Assembly: GCA_025060695.1 (NCBI GenBank) | Contig: JANXBH010000002.1 | Location: forward strand, 1-64,000 | Direction of reading: 5' to 3' | Length of the DNA stretch: 64,000 nt | Origin: Caldifarciminota bacterium | Lineage (GTDB): Bacteria > Hydrothermota > Hydrothermia > LBFQ01 > DSFT01 | Shown: in pieces, positions 50,803 through 59,780 of the stretch | Numbering within the stretch: the first letter of the stretch is position 1 | How the letters are laid out: the number at the start of each line of letters is the position of its first letter | Position numbers and translations under genes: made by a program | The notes under the pieces: generated by a model | What the model was told of the DNA's origin: nothing | Database searches by the model: none | The model's input: only the letters and a program-made list of their open reading frames with translations

Positions 50803-51174
50803 CTAATCTTCAGTTAGTTCTATAAGTGTTTTAAAATATTCCTTAGGGTCTAAAAATAAAACTTTTTTTGCAGTTATTCCTTCTTGAATATCAGTTATGC
50901 ACTTAAACTTCTCTTTGTATTTTTCTATATTTTTAACCTTTAGGGCGAAGTGATGTATTCCTCCTCCTCTTTTTTGTATAAAATTACTTATTTCTGAATT
51001 TTCACTAATTGGAGCCATTACCTCAATTCTTACATTTTCTAATTTAAAAATTCCAACAATAATGCCTCTTTTTTCATCTTTTTCTATTTCGGGCTCCACA
51101 TTTAATAAAGATTTATAAAACTCTAAAGCTTTTTCAAAATCATTTACTGCAATGGCAATATGATCAAGCTTCAT
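50803..51174 (-). CDS. mce: Methylmalonyl-CoA epimerase
   Basis: 123 residues, glyoxalase/VOC fold. [20 protein letters not shown] (~3-22) supplies the first metal His; [15 protein letters not shown] (~50-64) a Glu; [18 protein letters not shown] (~70-87) the second His pair. The pattern G-I-H-H-x-A is diagnostic of methylmalonyl-CoA epimerase. It interconverts (R)- and (S)-methylmalonyl-CoA in propionate metabolism, consistent with sucD and biotin carboxylase nearby. The usual mutase is not in the window. 4-base overlap with fusA. Confidence 0.9.
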   Translation of the reverse strand: MKLDHIAIAVNDFEKALEFYKSLLNVEPEIEKDEKRGIIVGIFKLENVRIEVMAPISENSEISNFIQKRGGGIHHFALKVKNIEKYKEKFKCITDIQEGITAKKVLFLDPKEYFKTLIELTED

Positions 51175-53219
51175 ATTATGACTATGCCTTCCTCTACAGG
51201 TTCAAAGTGAGAAAGTTTCATCCAAAAACTTGCTCTTCCTTGACTAAGCGACCTCAATTGAGTTGCATATCCAAATATCTTTCTTAATGGAATAGTTGCT
51301 ATTATCTTTTGCAAAATAGGTGAATATTGTTCTATGCTTTTTAAATGACCCCCCCTACTTGATAAGTCAGATGTAATATTTCCCACAAATTCGGAAGGAA
51401 TTAGTATTTCTAATTGAACAACAGGCTCAAGTAAAATTCCATTAGCTTTTCTAAATCCATCTCTTATTCCTTTTAATACTGCAAGTCTAAGACCAAGAGC
51501 TGTAGTATAGTTATTTATGTAAATTTCTTCGATTTCTACCTTTACGTCTACTATAGGATAGCCCGCAATAGGACCATATCCAAATGCTTCTAATATTGCA
51601 CTTTCTATTGCTTTTATAAATTCATCGTTATTTAAAATAGGTTTTATTATATATTCATTTCCTGTTCCTCTTTCCATCGGTAGTATTCTAATCTTTACTT
51701 TTCCATAGTGCTTATTGCCCGCAATCTCTCTTTCTTCTTCCGATATAATTTCTACTTCATTAGTTATGGTTTCTCTATATGTAACTTGAGGTTTTCCTGC
51801 TCTAACTGGAATTTTAAAATCTCTATTTAATCTATCTACTACTATTTCTAAATGTAGCTCTCCCATACCTGAGAGTACAATTTGTCCTGTTTCTTGGTCT
51901 TTCTTTAGTTTTAAACTCGGGTCTTCATCAAGCATAAGCTTTAGTATTTCTTCAAGTTTTTCTAAGTCTTTATTTGACTTTGGTTCTATCGCAATAGAAA
52001 CTACGGGCTCAGGATAATCCAATCCTTTTAACTTAATTGGTCTTGAAATGTCACTTAATGTATGACCTGTTAGTGTGTTCTTTAGTCCAACAAGTGCTAC
52101 TATCTCACCAGCTCTTGCCTCATTTATCGTATTTTTTCTATTTGAATGCATTAGATATATCCTTGTAATTCTTTGCTCTTGTCTTGTATTTACATTTAAA
52201 ATCTTTTGGTTTACTCTAATTGTGCCTGAGTATATTCTTGTATAAAATAGCTCTTGTAAACTTTCTGGGTCTACTTGAACTTTAAATACAAGACCACAGA
52301 AACTTTCATTTTCAGAAGAATTTAAAAATACTGTTTGATTTTTTAAAATATCTATACCTTCAATTGATGATAAGTCCAAAGGTGAAGGCAAGTAATCTAT
52401 TATTGCATCTATTAAAGGTTGAATTGCCTTGTTTTTTAATGCTGAACCCATTAAAACTGGTACTAATTTTAATTCCAATACCGCTTTTCTTAATGCACTT
52501 TTCAATAAATCAGGCTTTACAAAAAAGTTCTTTTCATATTCATTTAAAATATTTTCATCTATTTCTGCAAGATTAAATACTATATCCTCATAAAACTTAA
52601 TATGCTCATCGTTAAACTCAATGTCTTCTATTCTATATTGCTGTCCAACTTCATCAATATCCCAAATATATGCCTTTTTTTCTATTAAATCTACAACTCC
52701 TACAAAGTCATTTTCTAAACCTATTGGATATTGAATAAAAATAGTTTTTATAGTTAACCTATTTCGCATTTGCTCTAAGACACTAAATGGATCTGCACCT
52801 ATTCTATCAAGTTTATTTATGAATGCTATTCTTGGGACTAAGTATTTATCTGCTTGATGCCATACGGTTTCACTTTGTGGCTCTACTCCTTCTACTGCTG
52901 AAAATATTACAATTAGTCCATCCAATACTCTTAAACTTCTTTCCACTTCAATAGTAAAATCCACATGTCCTGGTGTATCAATAATGTTTATTCTATGACC
53001 TTTCCAATATGTAGTTACCGCCGCAGAAGTAATAGTTATTCCCCTCTCCTTTTCCTGAACCATCCAATCGGTTGTAGTAGTTCCCTCGTCCACTTCTCCG
53101 ATTTTATGAATTCTTCCTGTATAAAATAATACTCTTTCTGTTGTTGTAGTCTTTCCTGCATCAATATGTGCTGCAAACCCAATATTTCTTAATTTTTTTA
53201 TATCGTATACTTCACTCAT
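51171..53219 (-). CDS. fusA: Translation elongation factor G
   Basis: 682 residues. GTPase domain: G1 [16 protein letters not shown] (~15-30), switch II region [17 protein letters not shown] (~56-72), DTPGHVDFT (~81-89), NKLD (~135-138). Domain IV has [17 protein letters not shown] then YGKVKIRI and [14 protein letters not shown]; domain V ends with the [20 protein letters not shown] block. It drives ribosome translocation. Unusually it is not in an str operon (rpsL-rpsG-tuf) but leads an operon with methylmalonyl-CoA epimerase and a BatA-like gene. Confidence 0.96.
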   Translation of the reverse strand: MSEVYDIKKLRNIGFAAHIDAGKTTTTERVLFYTGRIHKIGEVDEGTTTTDWMVQEKERGITITSAAVTTYWKGHRINIIDTPGHVDFTIEVERSLRVLDGLIVIFSAVEGVEPQSETVWHQADKYLVPRIAFINKLDRIGADPFSVLEQMRNRLTIKTIFIQYPIGLENDFVGVVDLIEKKAYIWDIDEVGQQYRIEDIEFNDEHIKFYEDIVFNLAEIDENILNEYEKNFFVKPDLLKSALRKAVLELKLVPVLMGSALKNKAIQPLIDAIIDYLPSPLDLSSIEGIDILKNQTVFLNSSENESFCGLVFKVQVDPESLQELFYTRIYSGTIRVNQKILNVNTRQEQRITRIYLMHSNRKNTINEARAGEIVALVGLKNTLTGHTLSDISRPIKLKGLDYPEPVVSIAIEPKSNKDLEKLEEILKLMLDEDPSLKLKKDQETGQIVLSGMGELHLEIVVDRLNRDFKIPVRAGKPQVTYRETITNEVEIISEEEREIAGNKHYGKVKIRILPMERGTGNEYIIKPILNNDEFIKAIESAILEAFGYGPIAGYPIVDVKVEIEEIYINNYTTALGLRLAVLKGIRDGFRKANGILLEPVVQLEILIPSEFVGNITSDLSSRGGHLKSIEQYSPILQKIIATIPLRKIFGYATQLRSLSQGRASFWMKLSHFEPVEEGIVII

Positions 53220-53230
53220 GAGTACTAAAA

Positions 53231-53236
53231 TTTTAA
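53231..53236 (-). promoter_or_regulatory. TAAAAT -10 element of fusA
   Basis: Minus-strand ACTTTAAAATTTTAG; 11 bases to ATG 53219. Confidence 0.65.
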
Positions 53237-53260
53237 AGTCCTATATTTTACTCCAGCTTT

Positions 53261-53266
53261 AAAATT
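53261..53266 (+). promoter_or_regulatory. TAAAAT -10 element of SQR-like gene
   Basis: GCTTTAAAATTTTG; here the start GTG 53296 lies 29 bases downstream and is preceded by AAGGGGG (53284-53289 region), so this mRNA has a short leader, unlike most others with the motif. Confidence 0.6.
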
Positions 53267-53295
53267 TTGATGCCTTTAAATGAAGGGGGTTAAAA

Positions 53296-54456
53296 GTGAA
53301 AACAAGAATATTGATTTTAGGTGGTGGTGTTGGTGGACTGGTGTCAGCAAACAAAATAAGCAAGATTTTAAATGGCAAAGCTGAAATTACCGTAATAGAT
53401 AAAAATCCTTATCATGAATTTATGGCAAGTTATCCTTGGGTAGCCCTTGGCTATAAAGAACCAGATGATATCAGAAGACCACTCTCACTTCTTTCGAAGA
53501 AAAATGTGAATTTTATTAATGATGAAATAGTAGAAATCCAGCCTTCAAAGAATAAAGTTATTACGAAAAACTCGGAGTATGAATACGATTTTTGTATCGT
53601 TTCGCTTGGAGCAGAAGTAAAAGAAGATGAAATTCCAAACTTTAGTGAAGAAGCTCATCATTCTTGGTCGCTTGAAGGCTCACTAAGACTAAGAGAAGCT
53701 ATAAAGAACTTTAAAGGGGGGAATATTGTAATTGGTATAGCTGGTGCATACTATCGTTGTCCTCCTGCTCCATACGAAATTGCAGGGCAAGTTGACTTCT
53801 TTCTTAGAATAAGGGGTGTAAGAAATAAATCAGAAATTACGGTTTTCCACATTACACCCGGACCTATGTCAAATATGGGACCTGCAATAAGCTCGGTCAT
53901 TTCAGAGATTCTATCTAATAAAGGAATAAAATTTGTTGGAAACTTCGAACCTGTAAGAATAGATAAGGAAAATAAAAAAGTAATTTCAAAAGATGGAAGA
54001 GAGCTAAACTATGACTTATTAATAATGACACCTCCTCATAAGCCAAACTCTGTAGTAGCAAAAAGTGAACTAAGTAGTCCAAAAGGTCTTCCTATAGTGG
54101 ATCCATCTACGTTTAGGTCTAAAAACTTTCCTAATGTATTTATAATAGGCGATGTAGTTAATCCTGCAATAAATCTACCGCCTGCAGGTGTAGTAGCTCA
54201 TTTTCAGGCAGAATTTGTATCAACGCAGATAGCAGCTGAAATAAAGGGAACTTATGTAGGAGATAGCTTTTCACCAGTTGCTATGTGTATTATGGATTTT
54301 GGAGATGACGCACTATTTCCTATGTGTGAATTTTCTAAAATGTACTTAGATCTATCTGGTCCTCCAAGTTGTGGTGTTTTAGCTCGTGGTAAGGAAGTTA
54401 AACTTATAAAGATGCTATTTGAATTTATGTGGTTTGCAAATTATCTATCTAAATAG
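53296..54456 (+). CDS. Sulfide:quinone oxidoreductase-like FAD-dependent oxidoreductase
   Basis: 386 residues from GTG 53296. FAD motif RILILGGGVGGLVSANKI (~3-20), second Rossmann GGNIVIGIAGAYYRCPPAPYE split (~137-157) with a Cys placed like the first SQR redox Cys, and the third FAD contact NVFIIGDVVNPAINLPPAGV (~276-295). C-terminal LDLSGPPSCGVLARGKEVKL (~354-373) supplies another Cys followed by an amphipathic membrane-binding helix. It probably reduces quinone from sulfide or another donor. The next gene encodes a DUF1641 protein, a common partner. Confidence 0.85.
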   Translation: MKTRILILGGGVGGLVSANKISKILNGKAEITVIDKNPYHEFMASYPWVALGYKEPDDIRRPLSLLSKKNVNFINDEIVEIQPSKNKVITKNSEYEYDFCIVSLGAEVKEDEIPNFSEEAHHSWSLEGSLRLREAIKNFKGGNIVIGIAGAYYRCPPAPYEIAGQVDFFLRIRGVRNKSEITVFHITPGPMSNMGPAISSVISEILSNKGIKFVGNFEPVRIDKENKKVISKDGRELNYDLLIMTPPHKPNSVVAKSELSSPKGLPIVDPSTFRSKNFPNVFIIGDVVNPAINLPPAGVVAHFQAEFVSTQIAAEIKGTYVGDSFSPVAMCIMDFGDDALFPMCEFSKMYLDLSGPPSCGVLARGKEVKLIKMLFEFMWFANYLSK

Positions 54457-54466
54457 GAGTTTAACT

Positions 54467-54943
54467 ATGGTAGAGGAAAGAAAAAAAGAAGTTTTGGACA
54501 GGATTATAGAGTTAGCAGATAAGTTAGACAAAAATGGAACTTTAGACCTCTTGGAGGGTATAAGCGAAATATCTACCGATGCAATAACCTACCTAACCGA
54601 TCCAAGAATACTTAAAATATGGGCTAATATAGCTTATTTACTACATATACTTGAAATGATAGAACCCACAATAGTTTCGGTTATGGGTAATAATTTATCT
54701 AAACATCTTTCCGAAGAGCTTAAACCTGAAGTATTTAGAGAACCGCCCAAATTAGGTCCTATGGGTATAATAAAAATGCTTAATGACAAAGATGTGCAGG
54801 TTGCTCTTGGATTTATATTTTTATTTTTAAAGGCTTTTGGAAAAACTATAACTACTTCAGGAAAACAACTCACTGAAATGATGGATATGATGCAGAAGCA
54901 ATTTGAACTTATGAAACAGCAAAGAAAGGAATTAGGTATTTAG
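54467..54943 (+). CDS. DUF1641 family protein, partner of SQR-like enzyme
   Basis: 158 residues from ATG 54467, which follows TAGGAG at a good distance; the frame is open further upstream, into the SQR-like gene, but that part is not needed. Helical protein with GTLDLLEGISEIS (~22-34), ILKIWANIAYLLHILE, LGPMGIIKMLNDKDVQVALGFIF in two parts (~103-125) and FLKAFGK, matching the DUF1641 family (L-G-x-L/I-K-x-L-x-D-x-D-V-Q). The family commonly accompanies SQR-like and formate-dehydrogenase flavoproteins; role unknown. A Met/Gln-rich tail ends it. Confidence 0.82.
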   Translation: MVEERKKEVLDRIIELADKLDKNGTLDLLEGISEISTDAITYLTDPRILKIWANIAYLLHILEMIEPTIVSVMGNNLSKHLSEELKPEVFREPPKLGPMGIIKMLNDKDVQVALGFIFLFLKAFGKTITTSGKQLTEMMDMMQKQFELMKQQRKELGI

Positions 54944-54978
54944 TAAAATTTAGTTTTTAACTATAGGAGGTAAAGAAT

Positions 54979-55971
54979 ATGATAAAAGTAGGTATAAATG
55001 GTTTTGGAAGGATAGGAAGGGAAGTTTTCAAGATAGCACAAAGTAGTAAGAACCTTGAGATAGTTGCTATAAACGATATAACTGATGCTAAGACTTTGGC
55101 TCATCTTCTAAAATACGATTCCATATATGGTATTTATAAAGCTGATATAAACTATGAAGGCAATGAATTAATAGTGGATGGAAAAAGAATAAAGGTATAT
55201 AGCTTTCAAAATCCGAGTGATATACCTTGGCAAGAGCACAATATAGAAATAGTAGTTGAAGCATCAGGTAAATTTACTGATAAAGAAAACGCCATAAAAC
55301 ATCTAAGAGGTTCAGTAAAAAAAGTAATAATTACCGCACCCGGTAAAAAAGAAGATATTACTATAGTTCTTGGTGCAAACGAACATCAATATGATCCACA
55401 AAAGCATCATATTATATCAAACGCATCTTGCACAACTAATGCATTTGCACTCATGGTAAAAGTACTACACGAAAACTTCACTATTGAAAAAGGTTTAATG
55501 ACAACAGTTCATAGTTATACAAACGATCAAAGAGTATTAGATTTAGCTCATAAGGACCTAAGAAGAGCAAGAGCTGCAGGTTTAAATATCATCCCTACTT
55601 CAACAGGTGCAGCAAATACCATATTTAAAATCTATCCAGAACTTGAAGGCAAAATAGATGCAATATCATTAAGAGTTCCAACACCAACAGTTTCCATAGT
55701 GGACTTTGCGGTTATTTTAAAGAAGAAAGTAACAAAAGAAGAAATAAACCAAGCTTTTAAATCTGCCCAAAATAAATATATTGGATATACCGAAGAACCT
55801 TTAGTTTCTTCAGATTTTATAGGTGATGAAAGAAGTGTAATAGTAGATGGGGGATTAACTCAAGTCGTAGATGATAATTTTGTAAAAGTTTTTGGATGGT
55901 ACGATAATGAATGGGGCTATTCAAGAAGAGTAGTTGATTTAATTGAGTATATAATTAGTAAAACATATTAA
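54979..55971 (+). CDS. gap: Glyceraldehyde-3-phosphate dehydrogenase
   Basis: 330 residues; AGGAGG 8 bases upstream of the ATG. NAD domain IKVGINGFGRIGREVF (~2-17), catalytic Cys in SNASCTTNAFALMVKVL (~148-164), TTVHSYTNDQRVLD (~174-187), RRARAAGLNIIPTSTGAA (~193-210), GWYDNEWGYSRRVVDL (~308-323). NAD is favoured by the Asp of NDITD at ~34. It works with pgk at 61.6 kb in glycolysis or gluconeogenesis. Confidence 0.96.
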   Translation: MIKVGINGFGRIGREVFKIAQSSKNLEIVAINDITDAKTLAHLLKYDSIYGIYKADINYEGNELIVDGKRIKVYSFQNPSDIPWQEHNIEIVVEASGKFTDKENAIKHLRGSVKKVIITAPGKKEDITIVLGANEHQYDPQKHHIISNASCTTNAFALMVKVLHENFTIEKGLMTTVHSYTNDQRVLDLAHKDLRRARAAGLNIIPTSTGAANTIFKIYPELEGKIDAISLRVPTPTVSIVDFAVILKKKVTKEEINQAFKSAQNKYIGYTEEPLVSSDFIGDERSVIVDGGLTQVVDDNFVKVFGWYDNEWGYSRRVVDLIEYIISKTY

Positions 55972-55972
55972 C

Positions 55973-56001
55973 TTGAAAAATTTTTTTTCATCCTTTATAA
56001 T
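55973..56001 (+). promoter_or_regulatory. Near-consensus sigma70-type promoter, leaderless ATG at 56009
   Basis: TTGAAA (55973-55978), 17-base spacer, TATAAT (55996-56001), then 7 bases to ATG 56009. It is the only leaderless start here with both elements clear, and it shows that the 5-11 base gap seen with TAAAAT is the normal distance from -10 to a leaderless start. Confidence 0.75.
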
Positions 56002-56008
56002 TTTCGGT

Positions 56009-56335
56009 ATGACGAGAAGGACATTTTTAAAATTGGCTGTTATCGCTGGGTTATTGGGTTTTCTCTTTAGAGGAAAAGCCTTCTCTAAAACCTATACTAC
56101 AAAGTCTATAAAGTTCGTAGAAAAATCAGGTAATGAATATAAGGTAGTATTTTCAGATGGCTCAATCCTTTCAGTAAATGAAACGGGCTTATATGTCCTT
56201 GGTAGAATAAAAGAAGGGGCAAGCATAAATCAAATAGCAAGCGAACTATCAAAACTCTCAGGCAAGAACATTTCATTAATAAAGGAAGATATAGGAGTAT
56301 TTTTAGATAATCTAAGGGTTTTGAGAGTCGTATAG
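56009..56335 (+). CDS. Tat-signal protein with PqqD-like domain
   Basis: 108 residues from ATG 56009 (a longer frame from 55973 is open but overlaps the promoter). The N-terminus MTRRTFLKLAVIAGLLGFLF has a twin-arginine motif RRTFLK and hydrophobic core, so it is predicted for folded export. The rest, VVFSDGSILSVNETGLYVLG (~48-67), IKEGASINQIASELSKLSG and ISLIKEDIGVFLDNLRVL (~89-106), has the PqqD/RRE layout (N-x-T/E-G-x-x-x-L...G-x-S/T-x-x-x-I...D-V-x-x-F-L-x-x-L). PqqD-type domains normally bind peptide precursors in the cytoplasm. Export would be unusual. The assignment is by eye. Confidence 0.65.
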   Translation: MTRRTFLKLAVIAGLLGFLFRGKAFSKTYTTKSIKFVEKSGNEYKVVFSDGSILSVNETGLYVLGRIKEGASINQIASELSKLSGKNISLIKEDIGVFLDNLRVLRVV

Positions 56336-57070
56336 TTGAAAAATATTATAGTAATTCCTGCGAGGTATAATTCGCAAAGATTAAAAGGTAAAGTTTTATT
56401 AGAACTAAAAGGAAAAACTATTTTAGAATGGGTATTAGAAAAAGCATCAAAATCAAAATTAGCACATGACATCGTAGTTGCTACAGAGGATATTAGAGTT
56501 TATGAGCATGTAGAGAAATTAGGATATAGATGCTTTTTAACTTCTAACGAACACAAAAGTGGAACTGATAGAATCAGTGAGGTTTTGTATAAACTAAGCG
56601 AGCATTATTACATTGTAAATCTTCAAGCGGACGAACCATTTATAGAACCAAAAATAATAGACAGTATATTTGAAAAACTACACGTTGATAAAGAAGCACA
56701 TATTATTACACCTGTAGCAAAGATAAGAGATGAAAAAGAGGTAAATAATCCTAACATTGTAAAAGTAGTTTTTGATAAAAACTTTTTTGCAATATATTTT
56801 TCCAGAAGTGCTATACCATATAATAGAAGTGGTAATGCAGTATACTACAAGCATATTGGGATTTATGGATATAAAAGGGATAGTCTATTTAGTTTTGTAA
56901 ATTTATCTGCTTCAAAGCTTGAGGAAACCGAAGGTTTAGAGCAACTTAGAGCTATTGAAAATGGACTAAAAATTAGATGTATTTTGGTTAATTACGATGG
57001 AATTTCTATAGATACTATTCAGGACTTAGAAAAAGCAAGAGTTATACTTGAAAATGGAAGAGATTTATAA
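56336..57070 (+). CDS. kdsB: 3-deoxy-manno-octulosonate cytidylyltransferase
   Basis: 244 residues from TTG 56336, one base after the upstream stop. VIPARYNSQRLKGKVLLEL (~6-24), IVVATEDIRVYEHVEKLG (~44-61), LTSNEHKSGTDRISEV (~65-80), VNLQADEPFIEP (~90-101) and HIGIYGYKRDSLFSF (~160-174) are all family motifs. It activates Kdo as CMP-Kdo for lipid A core, so an LPS-type outer membrane is implied. The last 17 bases overlap queA. Confidence 0.93.
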   Translation: MKNIIVIPARYNSQRLKGKVLLELKGKTILEWVLEKASKSKLAHDIVVATEDIRVYEHVEKLGYRCFLTSNEHKSGTDRISEVLYKLSEHYYIVNLQADEPFIEPKIIDSIFEKLHVDKEAHIITPVAKIRDEKEVNNPNIVKVVFDKNFFAIYFSRSAIPYNRSGNAVYYKHIGIYGYKRDSLFSFVNLSASKLEETEGLEQLRAIENGLKIRCILVNYDGISIDTIQDLEKARVILENGRDL

Positions 57071-58055
57071 CTTAGACTATTACGACTACAAAGTAAATAA
57101 GAAACTAATAGCACAAGAACCATTAAAAGAAAGAGATAAAGCAAGGCTTATGGTAATTCATAGAGAAAGTGGTAAAATAGAACACAGAATATTTAGAGAT
57201 ATTGTAGATTATCTTAATAAAGATGACTGCCTTGTATTGAACAATAGTAAAGTAATTAAAGCAAGAATCATTGGAGAACTAAATGGACAAGAAGTTGAAA
57301 TATTTTACACAAGAACTATAAATGAGAATGAATTTGAGGGCATAGGAAAGCCTTTAAGAAAACTAAAGAAGGGAAAAACTATAAAAGTTAAGGAATATGA
57401 GATTTTGGTAAAAGAAGAACTAAGAGGAAAAAGAATATTCTTTTTAGAAAATTTTATGAATGTTTTTGAAAAATACGGAATTATTCCACTTCCACATTAT
57501 ATTAATAGAAAGCCTACAAAAGAGGATGAAGTATTTTATCAAACCGTTTATGCAAAAGATGAAGGTTCAGTTGCTGCACCTACAGCAGGACTTCACTTTA
57601 CAAAAGAACTAATAGAGCAAATTCAAGAAAAAGGAGTAAATGTTTGCTATATAACATTACATGTAGGTATTGGGACATTTAAACCAATAACTGAAAAAGA
57701 TATTAGAAAACATACCATGGATAAGGAGTTTTATGAGATACCTGATGAAACTGCCAAAATAATAAAAACCTCAAAAAGAATAATAGCAGTAGGCACAACA
57801 ACTACAAGAGCATTGGAGTATTGGAACTTTGACGAAAATCCAACAAAAGGATGGACGAACTTATTTATCCATCCACCATATAAATTTAAGGTAATACATG
57901 GATTAATTACAAACTTTCACCCACCGAAGTCAACACCCTTAATATTAGTTAGTGCATTTATAGGAAGTTTTGAAAAACTAAAAAGAGCCTACGAAATTGC
58001 ACAAGAAGTAGAATATAGGCTTTTCTCATATGGAGACGCAATGCTAATACTTTAA
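57054..58055 (+). CDS. queA: S-adenosylmethionine:tRNA ribosyltransferase-isomerase
   Basis: 333 residues from ATG 57054 (TTG 57048 would add two residues). YNLDYYDYKVNKKLIAQEPL split (~4-23), RDKARLMVIHR (~26-36), CLVLNNSKVIKARIIGE (~61-77), TVYAKDEGSVAAPTAGLHFT (~164-183), ITLHVGIGTFKPI (~199-211) and TNFHPPKSTPLILVSAFIG (~279-297). It makes epoxyqueuosine from preQ1 in tRNA, following Tgt. The stop TAA is part of the next promoter (58053). Confidence 0.95.
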   Translation: MEEIYNLDYYDYKVNKKLIAQEPLKERDKARLMVIHRESGKIEHRIFRDIVDYLNKDDCLVLNNSKVIKARIIGELNGQEVEIFYTRTINENEFEGIGKPLRKLKKGKTIKVKEYEILVKEELRGKRIFFLENFMNVFEKYGIIPLPHYINRKPTKEDEVFYQTVYAKDEGSVAAPTAGLHFTKELIEQIQEKGVNVCYITLHVGIGTFKPITEKDIRKHTMDKEFYEIPDETAKIIKTSKRIIAVGTTTTRALEYWNFDENPTKGWTNLFIHPPYKFKVIHGLITNFHPPKSTPLILVSAFIGSFEKLKRAYEIAQEVEYRLFSYGDAMLIL

Positions 58056-58058
58056 AAT
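58053..58058 (+). promoter_or_regulatory. TAAAAT -10 element of etfBA
   Basis: ACTTTAAAATTT; begins with the queA stop codon; 7 bases to ATG 58066. Confidence 0.65.
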
Positions 58059-58065
58059 TTTAAAT

Positions 58066-58824
58066 ATGCGTATTCTCAATATTTTTAAAAGAGTCCCTGA
58101 TACATATGCGGAAATCAAATTGAGTAAAGATAATTCGGATATAGATAAAGAAAATCTAAACTATGTAATTGATCCATATGGAGAATATGCAATGGAAACA
58201 TCATTAAGAATAAAAGATAAAGATAGTTCCATAGAACTTGTTGTTTTGACAATAGGTCCTGAAAACTCAACCGAACTACTAAGAAATGCATTAGCACTTG
58301 GCTTTGATATTAGCTATTTAATTAAATACGAAAATTACGAAAAACTATCACCTCTTGCATTGTCAAAAATATATATAAAATTTATAGAAAAATATGGACC
58401 ATTTGACATTATTTTTTTACCAAAAGTTGACATTGATACCAATTTCCATTCAATATGTGGATACTTGGCAGGATATTTAAACATAAACTTCATTACAAGT
58501 ATAACAACTGCAGAGATAGTTGATAACCACGCTATAGTAGAAAGAGAAACAAGTATGGGAAAAGAAAAGTTAAAAATAAAAACTCCTTGCATTTTAAGCC
58601 ATGATAAAGCACCTTATGAAATTAGATTAGCAAGCTTAAAAGGTATAATGCTTTCAAAAAAGAAACCAATAAATATTATTGAATTATCAGAATTAGAAAT
58701 AAAGATAGAAGAGCACATCATAAGAAATACTCTAAGACTTCCACCACAAAGAAAAGGAGTAAAATTTTTAAATAATGCTGATGAACTTATAAAAGTGCTA
58801 AAAGAGGAGATAAAGATATTATGA
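58066..58824 (+). CDS. etfB: Electron transfer flavoprotein, beta subunit
   Basis: 252 residues. [17 protein letters not shown] (~3-19), [20 protein letters not shown] in the AMP-binding N-domain (~29-48), [20 protein letters not shown] (~60-79), [20 protein letters not shown] in two parts (~183-202) and a C-terminal [13 protein letters not shown] arm. With the alpha subunit it carries electrons from acyl-CoA or other dehydrogenases to quinone or ferredoxin. Four-base overlap with etfA. Confidence 0.94.
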   Translation: MRILNIFKRVPDTYAEIKLSKDNSDIDKENLNYVIDPYGEYAMETSLRIKDKDSSIELVVLTIGPENSTELLRNALALGFDISYLIKYENYEKLSPLALSKIYIKFIEKYGPFDIIFLPKVDIDTNFHSICGYLAGYLNINFITSITTAEIVDNHAIVERETSMGKEKLKIKTPCILSHDKAPYEIRLASLKGIMLSKKKPINIIELSELEIKIEEHIIRNTLRLPPQRKGVKFLNNADELIKVLKEEIKIL

Positions 58825-59747
58825 AAGCACTTGTATATCTTGAAGCTGAAAACTCAATAAAGGAAGCAAGTTTATCAGCTATTGAATTTTCAAAAAATTT
58901 CTGTAAGGAAATATATGGTTTTATAGTAAATTCAGAAAGTGGAAATAAATTCGTGCAAAAACTTTATGTTTTAGAAGTTGATAGATTTATTCCAAAAATT
59001 ATTGCAAAAGAAATACAAAAAGTTATAGAAAGTGAAAAAATAGAGTATGTATTTTTTGGTTCAACGTCAAGTGCAATAGAAGTGCTAAGTTACTTAGCAG
59101 GTATAACGAACGCTATATTTTTTGAGGATGTTGAAGGTTATGAAAATGGTTATTTCATTAAGTCTATATATTCAAATAAAATAATAGGGTCATTTAAGAT
59201 AAGCTACGATGGAATTAAAATCATAGGTATTAAACCGAAAAGTTATAATTTAGCAAAACCCATGTACAATTCTGAAATTATAAAAATAAAATTGGAAAAC
59301 ATTAAAGATGATATTGAGCTGATTGAAGTAAAGGCAAAGGAGACAAAAGAAATAGATGTAACTGAAGCGGATATTGTAGTATCTGGTGGTAGAGGTCTTG
59401 GAAGTGCTGAAAATTATCATAGTTTATTAAAAGAACTAATTAAGGTTTTAAATGAAAAGACAGGATTGAAGGTGGCACTTGGGGCAAGTCAAGCTGTAGT
59501 AGATGCTGGTTGGATAGATCATTCGCATCAAGTTGGTCAAACAGGAAAAACAGTATCTCCTTTATTATACTTTGCTATTGGTATCTCAGGAGCTATTCAA
59601 CACTTAGCAGGTATGCGCACATCTAAATACATTATTGCAATAAATAAAGACAGTGAAGCACCAATATTTAAGGTCGCTGACTATGGTATAGTAGCAGATA
59701 TAAATATATTTCTACCAGAACTAATTGAAAAAATAAAGTCGTATTAA
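58821..59747 (+). CDS. etfA: Electron transfer flavoprotein, alpha subunit
   Basis: 308 residues. N-domain similar to the beta subunit; C-terminal FAD domain with [18 protein letters not shown] (~188-205), [18 protein letters not shown] (~219-236), [20 protein letters not shown] in two parts (~240-259) and [20 protein letters not shown] (~260-279), ending DEAPIF-like [14 protein letters not shown]-binding residues are intact. No bifurcating-type partners (FixC/FixX or acyl-CoA dehydrogenase) lie nearby. Confidence 0.95.
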   Translation: MKALVYLEAENSIKEASLSAIEFSKNFCKEIYGFIVNSESGNKFVQKLYVLEVDRFIPKIIAKEIQKVIESEKIEYVFFGSTSSAIEVLSYLAGITNAIFFEDVEGYENGYFIKSIYSNKIIGSFKISYDGIKIIGIKPKSYNLAKPMYNSEIIKIKLENIKDDIELIEVKAKETKEIDVTEADIVVSGGRGLGSAENYHSLLKELIKVLNEKTGLKVALGASQAVVDAGWIDHSHQVGQTGKTVSPLLYFAIGISGAIQHLAGMRTSKYIIAINKDSEAPIFKVADYGIVADINIFLPELIEKIKSY

Positions 59748-59756
59748 ATTGTGCTT

Positions 59757-59762
59757 TAAACT
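59757..59762 (+). promoter_or_regulatory. TAAACT -10 element of sorted-protein gene
   Basis: GTGCTTTAAACTT (59751-59763) is identical to the OMP gene promoter box at 23159-23171 (opposite strand). AAGGAG follows at 59767-59772, 8 bases before ATG 59781. Confidence 0.5.
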
Positions 59763-59780
59763 TATCAAGGAGTTTGAGCT

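Noticed and set aside
53271-53295. ATG at 53271 and 53280 as start for the SQR-like gene
   Set aside because: Both are out of frame with the FAD motif at 53302; GTG 53296 after AAGGGGG fits the protein.
54419-54466. Start of the DUF1641 gene at 54419 inside the SQR-like gene
   Set aside because: ATG 54467 follows a TAGGAG ribosome binding site and the family sequence begins there.
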